DNA of 64,000 nucleotides from Huiozyma naganishii CBS 8797 (GCF_000348985.1 NC_035928.1:1-64000), one strand, 5' to 3'; numbered from the stretch's first letter, positions 8,702 to 20,200 are shown. A program made the numbers and translations. The notes: a model not told the origin generated them from the letters alone.

Positions 8702-10888
8702 CTACTCGAGGTCTTGAAAGATGGGTTGAAACCTGTTGATATGAGCGTAGCGACGTTTGACTTGGCTCAACCATTTCAAAGAACCAGCGACCTGCCTGAG
8801 AGCGGGTTCAATGCTTGCGAGGTTACCAAACGCAACGACCAGACGGTATGCCGTCTCCTCGGACTCTTGATACTCCTCTAGTGGCCCATATTTGTTATTC
8901 AGCGCTTCCGAAAGAATGGGGACAATGTCCAGTTCGGAATTGTCCAAGGCCAGGACACTGTAGTTTGAGAGTAATGTGGCTACAGCAGTACCAAGAGTCT
9001 GGGACTGACGAAGTGTGGCATCTGGAAATATAGTACCGATAGTTTCAAACACTGAATCGTACACATTCCTGCTAGCCATCAGCTGTTTCCCCCATTTTTC
9101 GTTTCCAAAACAGTTGACCAAGATACGGACTGTTAGCATTGTTAGTACAATGTTAGGGTTGTTGAGACCTTCATCGATGAATGCACTTATGTTGCTTGCT
9201 GCAGGGAGATACTTTACAATTAGCCGAATCAAATCGTAAGCAGCAGTCTTATTTCCCCATTTCTCCCTCATGACAGTAGCAAAATTGTAAAGAATTTTCC
9301 AACCTGAATCCAAATCATGTAATGAGGAACCGATCAGTGCCAACTCGTCATCAGAAAACGTTTTTTCGTCGCTGTTGAATTTCACTATACCTTGTAGCAG
9401 GGCGTCTGGCTTGAAACTCGCGAGCGACAAATACTCTCTTATTGGGAACATTGACATTGCCTTAGCGTTGCTTGGCACAGTCTGGGAAGGTTTTGGTTGT
9501 GCCGTTGTTGGCTCGCTATCCAAAGCCATCCCACCTGTATTTGTGACAATAAAATTTACAATTTGGTCCCGATAACTCGACGGTAGCTCGTACCGCATAA
9601 TGAATTTGTCTGCAATATCGTAAGGGTTCCCACTAACATTGACTGGCAACTTCAAGGGAGGTTTCCCATCCTCGATGTCAACATCAAATACAAAATCATA
9701 TTTTTTGCCCTCGTACTCCGTTTTCGCATTACTCCCACTGCTTGACGAGCCCACAACGTCACCGATTTTAGTCCAGCTACCATTGGAGAACTGATGGGCT
9801 TCAATAACTCCGCCCGGGGTTCGAACGGCAACCACTTGGCCCTCTTTGTTCCCAGCGGTATTAAGTGTCTCGTATGGTAGCACGTGAGATTCATCTATCC
9901 CCATTGATTTAGAATTTAAAGCAGTTTCTTCTACCTCCCTTTTAAGTTCTTCGATTTCTTCCGTGGGAGCCAGACGCTCTTGGTCCCTAGTGAAAATCCT
10001 GATCAAGTTATCACTGCCGCCGGCAACAATATCACCGTTAGGCAAGCAGTCAACACACCAAATCGAAATGGCTGGTAACCTGATCACCTGTTTAACCCTA
10101 CCGGTCTCCCAGTCCCAAATTCTAACAGATCTGTCTTCCCCGCAGCTGACCAGTTCTCCAGTCTTTCGGTTCAATTGAACAGAATACACGAAACTCTCGT
10201 GGCCTTCCAAAGTTTTCTTGACTTTGCCCTTGTCGTCTAATATCTTGATAAAACCATCATTGGAACAAGTGGCAAACAGTTTACCGGCATCATCCAAGAT
10301 GGCTACGTGTCGGATGACATCCTGGTGTATATTGTCGAAAGTGCTGACACATTTGTCGTTTTCCCATATTTTGATTGTCATGTCCGCGGAAACCGTGATG
10401 AACCGGTTTGATGTCTCGTTTCCTGGGATGCTCTTGGCGTCCCAAACTGACGCAGCATGACCCTTAAGATCCCACTTGCACGTCCCCTCCATCCAAACTT
10501 TAGCTGTCTTGTCCCAACTGCCACTTATCAACGTACCCTTATATTCAGACATCGAGCACACATTACCTTTATGTGCAATTAAAGTGTATTCTGGATCAGC
10601 AGCGGCAGTGGCAAACAAGGAAACACCGTTCACAAAACAGTCTTTACCGCCGAAATACACAACCTGTGTCGCAGGATCAAACGAGACACTGTTCAAAAAA
10701 GTTTCAGCAGTAAACAGTATAGAGTCCTGCCACGTCAGAGCCGTATTAGAATCCATTCTTTTGGACCACACGCGCAAGGTTCCATCCCTTGAAACACTGG
10801 CAATCCGCTTGTCATCTATAGCAACCAGATCTTTAACGTCCTGCAAATGCCCTTGCAAATTGGCACTCAATTCGTACATTCCCACCAT
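8702..10888 (-). CDS. DOA1: WD40/PFU/PUL ubiquitin-binding Cdc48 cofactor
   Basis: Orthologue of S. cerevisiae Doa1/Ufd3 (YKL213C, PLAA family), which binds ubiquitin and Cdc48 and controls ubiquitin recycling and endosomal sorting. The open frame begins at a TTG at 10924; the first in-frame ATG is at 10888 (728 residues), and a second ATG at 10879 matches the S. cerevisiae start more closely (MYELSA versus MGYQLSA). Seven WD40 repeats fill about residues 1-310, with SRDGTLRVWSK, GSWDKTAKVW and GEDRSVRIWDW. A PFU domain follows at about 340-440, with EAHQFSNGSWTKIGDVVG and YDFVFDVDIEDG. The C-terminal PUL armadillo domain begins near 470 and contains LTMLTVRILVNCF. It is divergent from SAC1, with 235 bp between them. 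Confidence 0.95.
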   Translation of the reverse strand: MVGMYELSANLQGHLQDVKDLVAIDDKRIASVSRDGTLRVWSKRMDSNTALTWQDSILFTAETFLNSVSFDPATQVVYFGGKDCFVNGVSLFATAAADPEYTLIAHKGNVCSMSEYKGTLISGSWDKTAKVWMEGTCKWDLKGHAASVWDAKSIPGNETSNRFITVSADMTIKIWENDKCVSTFDNIHQDVIRHVAILDDAGKLFATCSNDGFIKILDDKGKVKKTLEGHESFVYSVQLNRKTGELVSCGEDRSVRIWDWETGRVKQVIRLPAISIWCVDCLPNGDIVAGGSDNLIRIFTRDQERLAPTEEIEELKREVEETALNSKSMGIDESHVLPYETLNTAGNKEGQVVAVRTPGGVIEAHQFSNGSWTKIGDVVGSSSSGSNAKTEYEGKKYDFVFDVDIEDGKPPLKLPVNVSGNPYDIADKFIMRYELPSSYRDQIVNFIVTNTGGMALDSEPTTAQPKPSQTVPSNAKAMSMFPIREYLSLASFKPDALLQGIVKFNSDEKTFSDDELALIGSSLHDLDSGWKILYNFATVMREKWGNKTAAYDLIRLIVKYLPAASNISAFIDEGLNNPNIVLTMLTVRILVNCFGNEKWGKQLMASRNVYDSVFETIGTIFPDATLRQSQTLGTAVATLLSNYSVLALDNSELDIVPILSEALNNKYGPLEEYQESEETAYRLVVAFGNLASIEPALRQVAGSLKWLSQVKRRYAHINRFQPIFQDLE

Positions 10889-11123
10889 ACCTGCTCTAAA
10901 TCCTGGCTGGTTCTGCTCATCCAAAATCGGAAACGAGCCGACTGGATGGAATGATCAAGAACGTCGCATACACCTTTAGATTCATCGAGAACTGCGACAT
11001 TGAAAAATAATACTCTAAAAAAAAAGACAAAAAGGACACGAGTAGAGAGGACACGAACTCGTTTATAAACGAAGTCCATAAAGGATCTCAGTAACCAGAA
11101 GAACAGTCAGATAGATTGCCACG

Positions 11124-13007
11124 ATGTCTTGCCCGTTGCTATTTGCCAAGACTGCGGAGGGTCTTTATTTTAAACCGAGCTCGTCTGCTGCAGCATCAGA
11201 GCAGCAGGATCCTGCTATTTTTGCTGCTGCACAGAAGCAGTCTGTGCTATCTGTCCCGTTGGAAGAGTTCCCCGTGCACGGTGAAATCACAAAGGTGGCC
11301 GCGCTTCTTGGCTTTATTGCCTTTAAGCTCAACAAGTACGCCGTAATTGCCAACACTGTGCAGGAGACTGGCCGCCTGAATGAGCACATCATTTACAAAG
11401 TCGTCCAGCATTCGGTCGTACCCATTAACCCGAGGAGTACTTTGATTGACTCTGACGACGCTGAGTATTTGAAACTGCTAGAGTCTCAATTGAGTACAGC
11501 TACGTTGTTTTTCTCGTACACTTACGATCTGACAAACTCTCTACAGAGGAACGAGAAAATCGGGAACCCCCACTGGGAAACTGCCGATACACGATTCTTC
11601 TGGAACCACTACATTACAGAGGAGCTGAGATCGCTGACAACCAAGGACCAACGTGTCGGAAGGTTCATCCAGCCGTTCATTTATGGGTATGCCAAATCGG
11701 TCGACACTATTTTGAACTCGGCTCCTGTCACCATCGGACTGATCACCAGGCGTAGCAGGTTCAGAGCAGGGACCAGATACTTCCGCCGTGGTGTTGATGA
11801 GGATGGTAACGTCGGGAACTTTAATGAGACGGAGCAAATTTCAATCGTGCAAAACAACGATAACACCAGCGAAGTCTTCTCCTTTTTGCAGACAAGAGGA
11901 TCTGTGCCCGTGTATTGGGCTGAGATCAACAACTTGAAGTACAAACCAAACTTGGTTCTTGGGGAAAACTCGGTAGAGTCGGCCAAGAAACACTTTGACA
12001 ACCAAGTCCAACTGTATGGTGATAACTATCTGGTCAATTTGGTGAATCAAAAGGGTCATGAATTGCCCGTGAAGAGAGCTTACGAACAAACCGTGGATGC
12101 ATTGGACAATCCAAAACTGCACTACATATATTTCGATTTCCATCATGAATGTCGTAACATGCAATGGCACCGTGTTAAGTTGTTGATCGACCAGTTGGTT
12201 CAAATGGGTCTTTCAAACGCTGATTTCTTCCATAAGGTGGTGTCTCGCGATGGATTCACCACTTTGAAAGTTGTTAGTGAGCAGAAATCCACTGTGAGAA
12301 CCAACTGTATGGACTGTCTAGACAGAACCAACGTTGTTCAGTCGGTCTTGGCCCATTGGCTGCTGCAGAAGGAGTTCGAAACTGCTAAAATTGTTTCCGA
12401 GGGTCAACTGTGGGAGATTAACAGGTCCCTACTATCTCTTTTCCAAAACTTATGGGCCGATAATGCAGACGCCGTTAGTATCTCATATTCAGGCACTGGA
12501 GCCCTGAAGACAGACTTTACCAGAACTGGTAAGAGGACTAAGTTAGGGGCATTCAACGATTTTGTGAACTCTGCATCTCGTTATTACCAGAATAACTTGA
12601 CCGATGGTCCAAGACAGGACTCGTATGACTTGTTTTTGGGTAATTTCAAACCATACGATGCGTCGTTCGCGTCACCATTCCAGGATAGGAGGCCACTTAT
12701 TATCCAATTGATCCCAACAATTTTGTATGCTTCCTTGACCGTATTGGGGGCGACGATATTCTTTCCCAAGAACCATTTTACCAGCAGTAAGAATTTGCTG
12801 TTCTTTTTGACCGCTTCTATTATGGTATTATTATCTGGTAACTTTGTCATTAAGAATGGTATGCAGTATGTTAACTGGCCTAAGTTAGTTAATGTTGGAT
12901 TCCTCGCTACAAACAGAGGGTTTGATGTGAAGGGTAAAGGCAGCAATAATTTGAAATACGTGATTAGCTCAAACTTTACCAAGCCTTCCTCTTCCAAAAA
13001 GGAGTGA
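11124..13007 (+). CDS. SAC1: Phosphatidylinositol-4-phosphate phosphatase Sac1
   Basis: A 627-residue orthologue of S. cerevisiae Sac1 (623 aa, YKL212W), an ER/Golgi membrane phosphoinositide phosphatase acting mainly on PI4P. The SAC domain occupies about residues 55-500 and holds the CX5R(T) catalytic motif CMDCLDRT near residue 395. Two C-terminal hydrophobic helices (about 530-555 and 558-585) anchor the enzyme, followed by a lysine- and serine-rich tail ending SSKKE. The start ATG at 11124 gives MSCPLLFAKTAEGLY, the expected N-terminus. It is intact and converges on TRP3. Confidence 0.96.
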   Translation: MSCPLLFAKTAEGLYFKPSSSAAASEQQDPAIFAAAQKQSVLSVPLEEFPVHGEITKVAALLGFIAFKLNKYAVIANTVQETGRLNEHIIYKVVQHSVVPINPRSTLIDSDDAEYLKLLESQLSTATLFFSYTYDLTNSLQRNEKIGNPHWETADTRFFWNHYITEELRSLTTKDQRVGRFIQPFIYGYAKSVDTILNSAPVTIGLITRRSRFRAGTRYFRRGVDEDGNVGNFNETEQISIVQNNDNTSEVFSFLQTRGSVPVYWAEINNLKYKPNLVLGENSVESAKKHFDNQVQLYGDNYLVNLVNQKGHELPVKRAYEQTVDALDNPKLHYIYFDFHHECRNMQWHRVKLLIDQLVQMGLSNADFFHKVVSRDGFTTLKVVSEQKSTVRTNCMDCLDRTNVVQSVLAHWLLQKEFETAKIVSEGQLWEINRSLLSLFQNLWADNADAVSISYSGTGALKTDFTRTGKRTKLGAFNDFVNSASRYYQNNLTDGPRQDSYDLFLGNFKPYDASFASPFQDRRPLIIQLIPTILYASLTVLGATIFFPKNHFTSSKNLLFFLTASIMVLLSGNFVIKNGMQYVNWPKLVNVGFLATNRGFDVKGKGSNNLKYVISSNFTKPSSSKKE

Positions 13008-13596
13008 TTTTATACCTAAAAGCTTATAGTTCTTTGTAAAATGCGTTTGATAAATAAAACATTATGACTGGTTTGAGCTTCTGTTTGATTGGTATCAGAG
13101 GAGAAGGTTAGAGCAAACGGTGTTAAAGCAGGACCGTGATTTTGCATGTCGTGCAATGCATGTACATTGTCCACACGAATTCAATCGGATGAGTACGATA
13201 GTTCTAAAATAATTCCTGCTTGTCTATAATGAGTCTGGAATAATGTGTCACAGATTGCTAAATCATTTGAGTAGCTATACGAGATGCGGTTCCGTGCTTA
13301 AGTACTATTGGTTCTTCTGGTCTGTTGTTCAAAGATTTTTTTGAAATTTCCTCAAAGTAGATACCTTGCAAGTTTATACGTTTCTGGATAGTACAGCATC
13401 CAGTTGTCCCAAGAATTCATTCAATGTGTCGCAGTTATAACTATCTCGCAGTATCATCTTTCATATAACGGAACATTTGTATTGTATTGTAATTTTTTTG
13501 TCTCTAACTTCTCAGATCAATTTCAATTTATAATTTCTAAAGAGTTTTTGACGTTTCTCTTAGAAATTGCGTATATATCAGTAAATGTATAACTAG
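13008..13596. other. SAC1-TRP3 convergent 3' region
   Basis: A 589-bp AT-rich interval between two convergent genes. No coding frame longer than about 60 codons has support and no tRNA box was seen. It holds only the 3' UTRs as far as I can tell. Confidence 0.6.
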
Positions 13597-15108
13597 TTAA
13601 TGTACATTCTGTAGTTGTCTATTTATATTACGAAATGCGCTTAGAATAAAGGGCTTGTCTTTCATTAAGCACATAAATCGTAGAATGAATTGCTGGACAT
13701 TGTCTGACTTCATGAGCGCTTCGCCGACAAGGAACCCTCTGACACCTTGCTGCTTGTAATGGTCTGCATCTTGAGCAGACAAAATACCGGAGAGCGCGAT
13801 TAGTACGACGTCCTTTGGTGTGGAGTCTACCAGGTTGCTTGTTGTGTTCAAGTCGACCGTGAAGGAATGCAAGTTCCTGTTACTTACGCCGATAACTTTC
13901 GCTCCGATAGATAGCGCACGATTCAGCTCGTCCTTGGAGTTGACTTCGACCAGGGGTTCGATACCCATTTCCTGGGTAGAATAATCGTACAGTTCCTTGA
14001 GTTCGTCCTGAGTCAACATTTTGACGATGAGAAGAACGCTGTCTGCGCCTGCTAGTCTTGCCTCTAGTATCTGGTATTTGGTAAAGATAAATTCTTTCCT
14101 GAGGATGCAAGGTCTGTTTGCTGGGCAATCTTTGAACTCGATGTCGAGTGCTCTTCTGACGTTTACCAAATCTTGCAAGGTGCCCTTGAACCAATGCGGT
14201 TCCGTCAGCGTGGAGATCGCGGCGGCTCCTGCCCTCGCGTACTTGAGCCCCTGTTCCGCGGCGACTGCGTCCGGGAAGATATTGCCCTTTGAGGGGGAAG
14301 CACGCTTAACCTCTGCTAGAACGACAGCCCTCTGTGGGTGATCTCTGAGTTTCCCCGCGAAATCGATTACCTCCGGCGCTAACCCTAGCTTAAAGTTGGT
14401 TTGCAAGTCGTGGAGGGTTGCACCCGGTGTTACCAATAGTGCCTCGACGTCGAGTCTCCTTTGTGCGTATATGCGGTCGAGGATAGACATCCCGCGGGAC
14501 TTCCCCTGGTCGTTCTCCTCCCAGGTACCACCCGTAGTGTTGAGCATGTTTCTGATCATGAGGTGTCCCTCCTCCGTTAGGATAGATTCCGGGTGGAACT
14601 GGACACCCTCGACGGTGTACTTTTTGTGTCTGATGCCCATGATGACGCCTGATTCCGTTTTCGCGGTGACTTGCAGCTCCTTTGGGAGTGTGTCGCTGGA
14701 CCCAGCAAGACTGTGGTACCTAGTGACGAGAACCCCCTGTGGGACGTTCTTGAACACTCCACTGTTGTCGTGAAAGATCGGGGACGTTTTCCCGTGGACG
14801 ATTTCTCCAGCGTATCCGACTTGACCGCCAAAGACTTCGAACATGCACTGCTGGCCCATGCACACGCCGAACACGGGCAGTTTCCCCGCGAAGTGTGCGA
14901 TACACTCTCTTGAAACACCTGAGTCTGTCGACGGGTGGCCCGGCCCGGGCGAGATGAGCAGCACGTCTGGCTGCAATGCGGCGACCTCTGCGACGGTGAT
15001 CTTGTCGTTTCTGTAGACATCGACCTGTGCGCCCTCCTGGCACAGATACTCGTAGATGTTCCAAGTAAACGAGTCGTAGTTGTCGATCAGCACCACTTTC
15101 TTTGCCAT
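13597..15108 (-). CDS. TRP3: Bifunctional anthranilate synthase glutaminase / indole-3-glycerol-phosphate synthase
   Basis: A 503-residue protein (S. cerevisiae Trp3 484, YKL211C) acting in tryptophan biosynthesis. The N-terminal class-I glutamine amidotransferase domain (about 1-200) has the nucleophile Cys in GVCMGQQC near residue 83 and the His/Glu pair in QFHPES near 172; it supplies ammonia to Trp2. After a linker, the indole-glycerol-phosphate synthase barrel (about 230-490) contains [12 protein letters not shown] and GVSNRNL. Both catalytic halves look complete. The start [17 protein letters not shown] is typical. A Gcn4 site lies 54 bp upstream in the short promoter shared with CDC11. 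Confidence 0.96.
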   Translation of the reverse strand: MAKKVVLIDNYDSFTWNIYEYLCQEGAQVDVYRNDKITVAEVAALQPDVLLISPGPGHPSTDSGVSRECIAHFAGKLPVFGVCMGQQCMFEVFGGQVGYAGEIVHGKTSPIFHDNSGVFKNVPQGVLVTRYHSLAGSSDTLPKELQVTAKTESGVIMGIRHKKYTVEGVQFHPESILTEEGHLMIRNMLNTTGGTWEENDQGKSRGMSILDRIYAQRRLDVEALLVTPGATLHDLQTNFKLGLAPEVIDFAGKLRDHPQRAVVLAEVKRASPSKGNIFPDAVAAEQGLKYARAGAAAISTLTEPHWFKGTLQDLVNVRRALDIEFKDCPANRPCILRKEFIFTKYQILEARLAGADSVLLIVKMLTQDELKELYDYSTQEMGIEPLVEVNSKDELNRALSIGAKVIGVSNRNLHSFTVDLNTTSNLVDSTPKDVVLIALSGILSAQDADHYKQQGVRGFLVGEALMKSDNVQQFILRFMCLMKDKPFILSAFRNINRQLQNVH

Positions 15109-15161
15109 TTTTTGTTGGTGGTCTTGTTCCTGTGAAGTGATGATGAACAGATTCCAAGATG

Positions 15162-15168
15162 TGAGTCA
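15162..15168. promoter_or_regulatory. Gcn4 site (TGAGTCA) in the TRP3-CDC11 divergent promoter
   Basis: A perfect TGAGTCA, the Gcn4 general amino-acid control consensus, lies 54 bp from the TRP3 ATG and 116 bp from the CDC11 ATG. Induction of TRP3 on amino-acid starvation is the expected role. Confidence 0.65.
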
Positions 15169-15283
15169 ATTCGTCTTTTAAATAAAATAAATATTGTGTT
15201 GAAACAAGAGGCGAAGGCGGTGACGAGGACGAAGGTGAGAAGTGCACACGCGATTGGGACGGAAGACGTTTATCTGAGCGAAC

Positions 15284-16597
15284 ATGTCTGGTATAATTGA
15301 GGCGTCGTCTGCGCTGCGGAAGCGGAAGCATTTGAAGCGTGGGATCAACTTCACCGTGATGGTTGTGGGCCAGTCTGGGACTGGCCGGTCTACATTTATC
15401 AACACGCTGTGCGGACAGCAAGTCGTTGATGTGTCTACGACTGTTCTGTTGCCCACTGACACTGCCACTGAGGTGGAGTTGCAATTGCGGGAGGAGACCG
15501 TGGAACTTGAAGACGACGAAGGTGTGAAGATCCAATTGAACATTATTGACACGCCCGGGTTCGGGGACTCTCTAGACAACACTGCTGCCTTTGAAGTGGT
15601 CTCTGACTATGTGAGGCACCAATACGATGAGATTCTGCTCGAGGAGAGCCGTGTGCGGCGGAACCCGCGGTTCAAAGACGGGAGAGTGCACTGCTGTCTG
15701 TACTTGGTACAAGCTACGGGTCATGGGTTAAAGGAGATCGACGTTGAGTTTATGAGACAGTTGGGCCCCTTAGTCAATGTGATCCCACTGGTATGTAAAG
15801 CTGATTCGTTGACCCCCGAGGAGTTGAAGTTGAACAAGCGGTTGATCATGGAGGACGTCGCGCGGTACGGGCTGCCGATCTACGATTTCCCCTTCGATGA
15901 GGCGGACGTGACGCAGGAGGATTACGACACGTACACTTACTTGCGGTCGATCCTACCGTTCTCGATCATTGGATCCAACGATGTGTTTACACAGGCAGCG
16001 GACGCAGCAGCTGCAGGCGGGCCCGCCGCAGGCGAGCCCCAGCAGATCCGTGGACGCAAGTACCCCTGGGGCACGCTCGATGTCGAGGACACTACGATCT
16101 CTGATTTTGTCGTACTGCGGAACGCGCTGCTGATCTCGCACCTGCACGACTTGAAGGACCACACGCACGAGATACTGTACGAGCGGTACAGGACGGAGGC
16201 TCTGTCCGGAGAGGGCCCCACTAGCGGGCCCCACGGGCCCGCAGTGACCTCCCCTACTGCTACTGGGGCCACCGGCAGAAGTTACTCCCGCGTAGCGGGA
16301 GCCACGACGACGCCCAGCGCAGCGTCAACCCCCCGCGGCGAGCCGGGGGAGTCCAGCGCAGGAGCCCCTACGCTGGGCTCGCCGGCCGGCGAGCCCAGCG
16401 CCCCCGGCGCCCCCGGCGACCCGTACACGGCCCGCGACGAGCAGATCCGCCTGGAGGAGGAGCGGCTGCGCGCGTTCGAGGAGCGCGTGCAGCAGGAGCT
16501 GCAGCTGAAGCGGCAGGAGCTTCTGGCGCGGGAGCGGGAGCTGCGCGACATCGAGGCGCGGCTCGAGCGGGAGGCCGCGGCGGCGGGGGAAGACTAG
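15284..16597 (+). CDS. CDC11: Septin Cdc11
   Basis: A 437-residue septin (S. cerevisiae Cdc11 415, YJR076C), the terminal subunit of the septin octamer at the bud neck. The N-terminus MSGIIEASSALRKRKHLKRG is nearly identical to the family. The GTPase fold has a P-loop GQSGTGRST at about 30-38, the switch motif DTPGFGD near 89-95, and a G4-like CKAD near 168. The septin unique element lies near 275-300. An Ala/Gly-rich insertion (about 235-250) and a Pro/Ala/Gly/Ser-rich linker (about 305-380, very GC-rich DNA) replace the Asn/Ser-rich linker of S. cerevisiae. A C-terminal coiled coil, LEEERLRAFEERVQQEL, starts near 388. It comes from the YJR series yet sits between YKL211 and YKL210 genes. 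Confidence 0.95.
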   Translation: MSGIIEASSALRKRKHLKRGINFTVMVVGQSGTGRSTFINTLCGQQVVDVSTTVLLPTDTATEVELQLREETVELEDDEGVKIQLNIIDTPGFGDSLDNTAAFEVVSDYVRHQYDEILLEESRVRRNPRFKDGRVHCCLYLVQATGHGLKEIDVEFMRQLGPLVNVIPLVCKADSLTPEELKLNKRLIMEDVARYGLPIYDFPFDEADVTQEDYDTYTYLRSILPFSIIGSNDVFTQAADAAAAGGPAAGEPQQIRGRKYPWGTLDVEDTTISDFVVLRNALLISHLHDLKDHTHEILYERYRTEALSGEGPTSGPHGPAVTSPTATGATGRSYSRVAGATTTPSAASTPRGEPGESSAGAPTLGSPAGEPSAPGAPGDPYTARDEQIRLEEERLRAFEERVQQELQLKRQELLARERELRDIEARLEREAAAAGED

Positions 16598-17236
16598 CGG
16601 GAGTCCAGCCTGCACTCCCCAGCGCACTCCGCCCGCTCCGCCCAGCCCTCCGTCTACGGTCCCAGCAGGCAGAGCGTCCACCGCTTGCCGCCGAGCCCTC
16701 ACTGCGCCGCCGAACGGTCACCCGGCACTTCCCATACATATGAACATAATACGACACGAAAAGCGCCGTCTTCAAACGGTTTTTATATTTAAAGCTGGGA
16801 GGACAAGAAGAAGAAGAAGAAGAAATTACTTTTACCATTTTACAGTGCTTTAGTCGAATGCACAGCGCAGCAACAGATACGTCTCTGCCAGTGGGCGGGC
16901 ACTTGTCTGTGCTTCTTGCCAGTGCTACTAATGTCTGGGGATGATGAGCAAACAGATAGGGACAACCGACCGCGCCTTTGGTGTGGAATGGCGAGGAAAG
17001 TCTTTTACAGTCCAGTTTTTAGTAGAGCTTTGGACACCATCTCTGACCCAGACGTAGCGGCTCTCTTGTTTTAGTTCAATTGTGCTCTGCCTCTAGTGTA
17101 CTACTGTATAGTGCTTATCGTTTACTGCAGCCGGGTAACAGACGGTGGCAAATGTGTTGAAGTAACTTCTCGATTCAAAGGGAACCGTTACACCCGGTTA
17201 CTGCTCCTCCTTATTGCATCAACGGGGCAAGGAACC
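16598..17236. other. CDC11-UBA1 intergenic region
   Basis: A 639-bp interval. The first 130 bp are GC-rich, continuing the composition of the CDC11 tail. A GAA trinucleotide run lies at about 16807-16824. The UBA1 promoter, with its Rpn4 element, occupies the right part. The UBA1 frame is open back to 17096 but without an ATG, so I treat that part as 5' UTR. Confidence 0.6.
17144..17152 (+). promoter_or_regulatory. Rpn4/PACE element upstream of UBA1
   Basis: GGTGGCAAA, the exact proteasome-associated control element bound by Rpn4, lies 85 bp upstream of the UBA1 ATG. It suggests coregulation with proteasome genes. Confidence 0.7.
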
Positions 17237-20200
17237 ATGACTTCAGCGAGCGGTAGTAACGATACAAAGCACGGTGCTGGCTCTGCAGAGCAGCAGGGCG
17301 AGATCGACGAGGGGCTGTACTCCAGACAGCTCTACGTCCTGGGCAAAGAGGCCATGCTCAAGATGCAACACTCCAGCGTGCTAGTGTTAGGGTGTCGCGG
17401 GCTAGGGGTCGAGATCGCCAAGAACGTCGCCCTAGCGGGTGTGAAATCGCTTACTTTACAGGACTCAGAGGCAGCACAGCTACAAGATCTGTCCACTCAA
17501 TTCTTCATCAGCGAGGCGGATTTGGGTCAACCAAGAGATAAAGTTTCTCAGGGGAAACTGGCGGAATTGAACGGGTACGTCCCCGTGGACGTGATCCCTC
17601 CTGTCACTGACCTTGCGCAACTCGACCGTTTCGACGTCGTAGTCGCCACGGACACAACGTCCCTCGAGGACCGTGTCAAGATCAACGATTACTGTCACCC
17701 TCGTGGGATCAGGTTCATTGCTACAGAGACGAGGGGGCTATTCGGCCACGTGTTCGTCGATTTCGGTGACCAATTCACCGTGATGGACCAAACAGGGGAG
17801 GAACCGCACGCAGGTGTAGTCTCCGATATAGAACCGGATGGGACTGTGACCATGCTCGACGATAACAGACACGGATTGCAGGACGGCGATTACGTTAAAT
17901 TTTCAGAAGTACAAGGGCTTGAGGGACTCAACAGCGGGGAACCATACAAAGTGGAAGTTCTAGGACCCTTCGCGTTCCGTATTGGGTCCGTCTCCCATTT
18001 GGGACAGTACATCAAGGGCGGGCTTTTCACAGAGGTCAAGATGCCTCAGAAGATCGCGTTCAAATCACTTAGAGACTCCCTCGCAGAACCAGAAATGGTC
18101 TTCTCCGATTTCAGTAAGTTCGACAGAGCTGGACAATTACACTTGGCCTTCCAGGCGTTACACCAATTCCAAGTCAGACACAGTGGCGCTCTACCAAGAC
18201 CAATGAACCAAGAGGACGCAAACGAAATTGTTAAACTTGTGGGGGACTTAGCGGCACAGCAACCACAAGTCCTCGGTGCAGAAGAAAACTCAGTGAACGA
18301 ACCACTGGTCCGCGAGTTCTCGTACCAGGCTAGAGGTGATATCCCCGGTGTCGTCGCCTTCTTTGGTGGACTAGTAGCCCAGGAGGTTCTCAAGGCCTGT
18401 TCTGGGAAATTCACACCTTTGAAACAGTACATGTATTTCGATTCCCTGGAGTCTCTACCAGACAGCGAGAAGTTCAAGAGGACGGAGGAAACGACAAAAC
18501 CGATTAATTCAAGGTACGATAACCAGATCGCAGTGATGGGGCTTCAATTCCAACAGAAACTGGCAAACTCAAAAGTGTTCCTAGTTGGTGCTGGGGCCAT
18601 TGGTTGTGAGATGTTGAAAAACTGGGCTCTCGTGGGGCTCGGGTCGGGACCTCAGGGCCACATCGTCGTCACGGACAACGACTCCATTGAGAAATCGAAC
18701 TTGAACCGTCAATTCCTGTTCAGACCAAGAGATGTCGGTAGGGAAAAGGCCCAAGTTGCAGCAGAGGCGGTGTCCAAGATGAACCCGGACTTGCAGGGGA
18801 AGATCACCGCCAAGGTAGATAAAGTTGGGCCGGACACGGAGAATATTTTCAACGACGAGTTCTGGCAACAACTCGACTTTGTCACCAATGCACTGGACAA
18901 CGTCGACGCGAGAACGTACGTTGACCGCCGCTGTGTGTTCTACAGGAAACCACTTCTAGAGTCCGGAACATTAGGTACAAAGGGTAACACTCAAGTCATC
19001 ATCCCAAGACTCACGGAATCCTACTCCTCATCGAGAGATCCACCGGAGAAATCGATCCCACTGTGCACATTGCGGTCGTTCCCAAGCAAGATCGATCACA
19101 CCATCGCGTGGGCTAAATCTTTGTTCCAAGGTTACTTCTTCGAAGCACCCGAGAACGTCAATTTGTACTTGTCGCAACCAAACTTCGTGGAGCAGACCAT
19201 GAAGCAAAGCGGGGACGTCAAGGGGATCCTTGAGTCGATCAACGACTCCCTCAACAAAAAACCGGCCAATTTCGACGAGTGTATTAGGTGGGCCCGCCTA
19301 GAGTTTGAAAAGAAGTTTAACCACGATATCAAGCAACTGCTGTACAACTTCCCAGCGGACGCGAAGACTTCCAACGGTGACCCCTTTTGGTCTGGTGCCA
19401 AGCGTGCGCCGACCCCGCTGGAGTTCAGCTTCGACGACCCCAACCACGTCGACTTCGTTGTCGGATCCGCAAACTTGCGCGCGTTCAACTACGGTATCAC
19501 GGAGTCGGCCACCGCCGAGGGCACACAACACTACAGGGACGTGATACAGGCGATGCAGATTCCCGAGTTCAAACCCAACGTCAACCTCAAGATCCAAGTC
19601 AACGACGAGGATCCAGACCCTAACGCGAACAACCCAATGGGCGATGAACTGGACACTTTGGCTGCATCTTTGCCCAACCCGGCCACGTTGGCAGGTTTCA
19701 AGTTGGTCCCCGCGGAGTTTGAAAAGGACGACGACACGAACCACCACATTGAGTTTATCTCCGCGTGTTCCAATTGTAGAGCGGAAAACTATTCGATCGA
19801 ACTTGCGGACCGCCAGAAGACCAAGTTTATTGCAGGCCGTATCATTCCAGCTATTGCCACCACAACCTCGCTGGTCACAGGGTTGGTCAATTTGGAGTTG
19901 TACAAAGTTGTCGACGGACAGACGGATATCGAGAAGTACAAGAACGGGTTTGTCAACTTGGCATTGCCCTTCTTCGGGTTCTCGGAGCCAATCAGCTCTC
20001 CAAAGGGCACTTATAATGATAAAGAATACGATAGAATCTGGGATAGATTCGATATCCAAGGTGACATAAAACTGAAGGACCTGATCGACCATTTTGCCAA
20101 GGAGGAGGGATTAGAAATTACGATGCTTTCCTACGGTGTGTCGCTGTTGTACGCATCTTTTTTCCCACCCAAGAAACTGAAGGACCGGTTGGACTTGCCC

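Noticed and set aside
17096..17236. N-terminal extension of UBA1
   Set aside because: It begins at GTG, contains the Rpn4 promoter element, and is absent from known E1 proteins.
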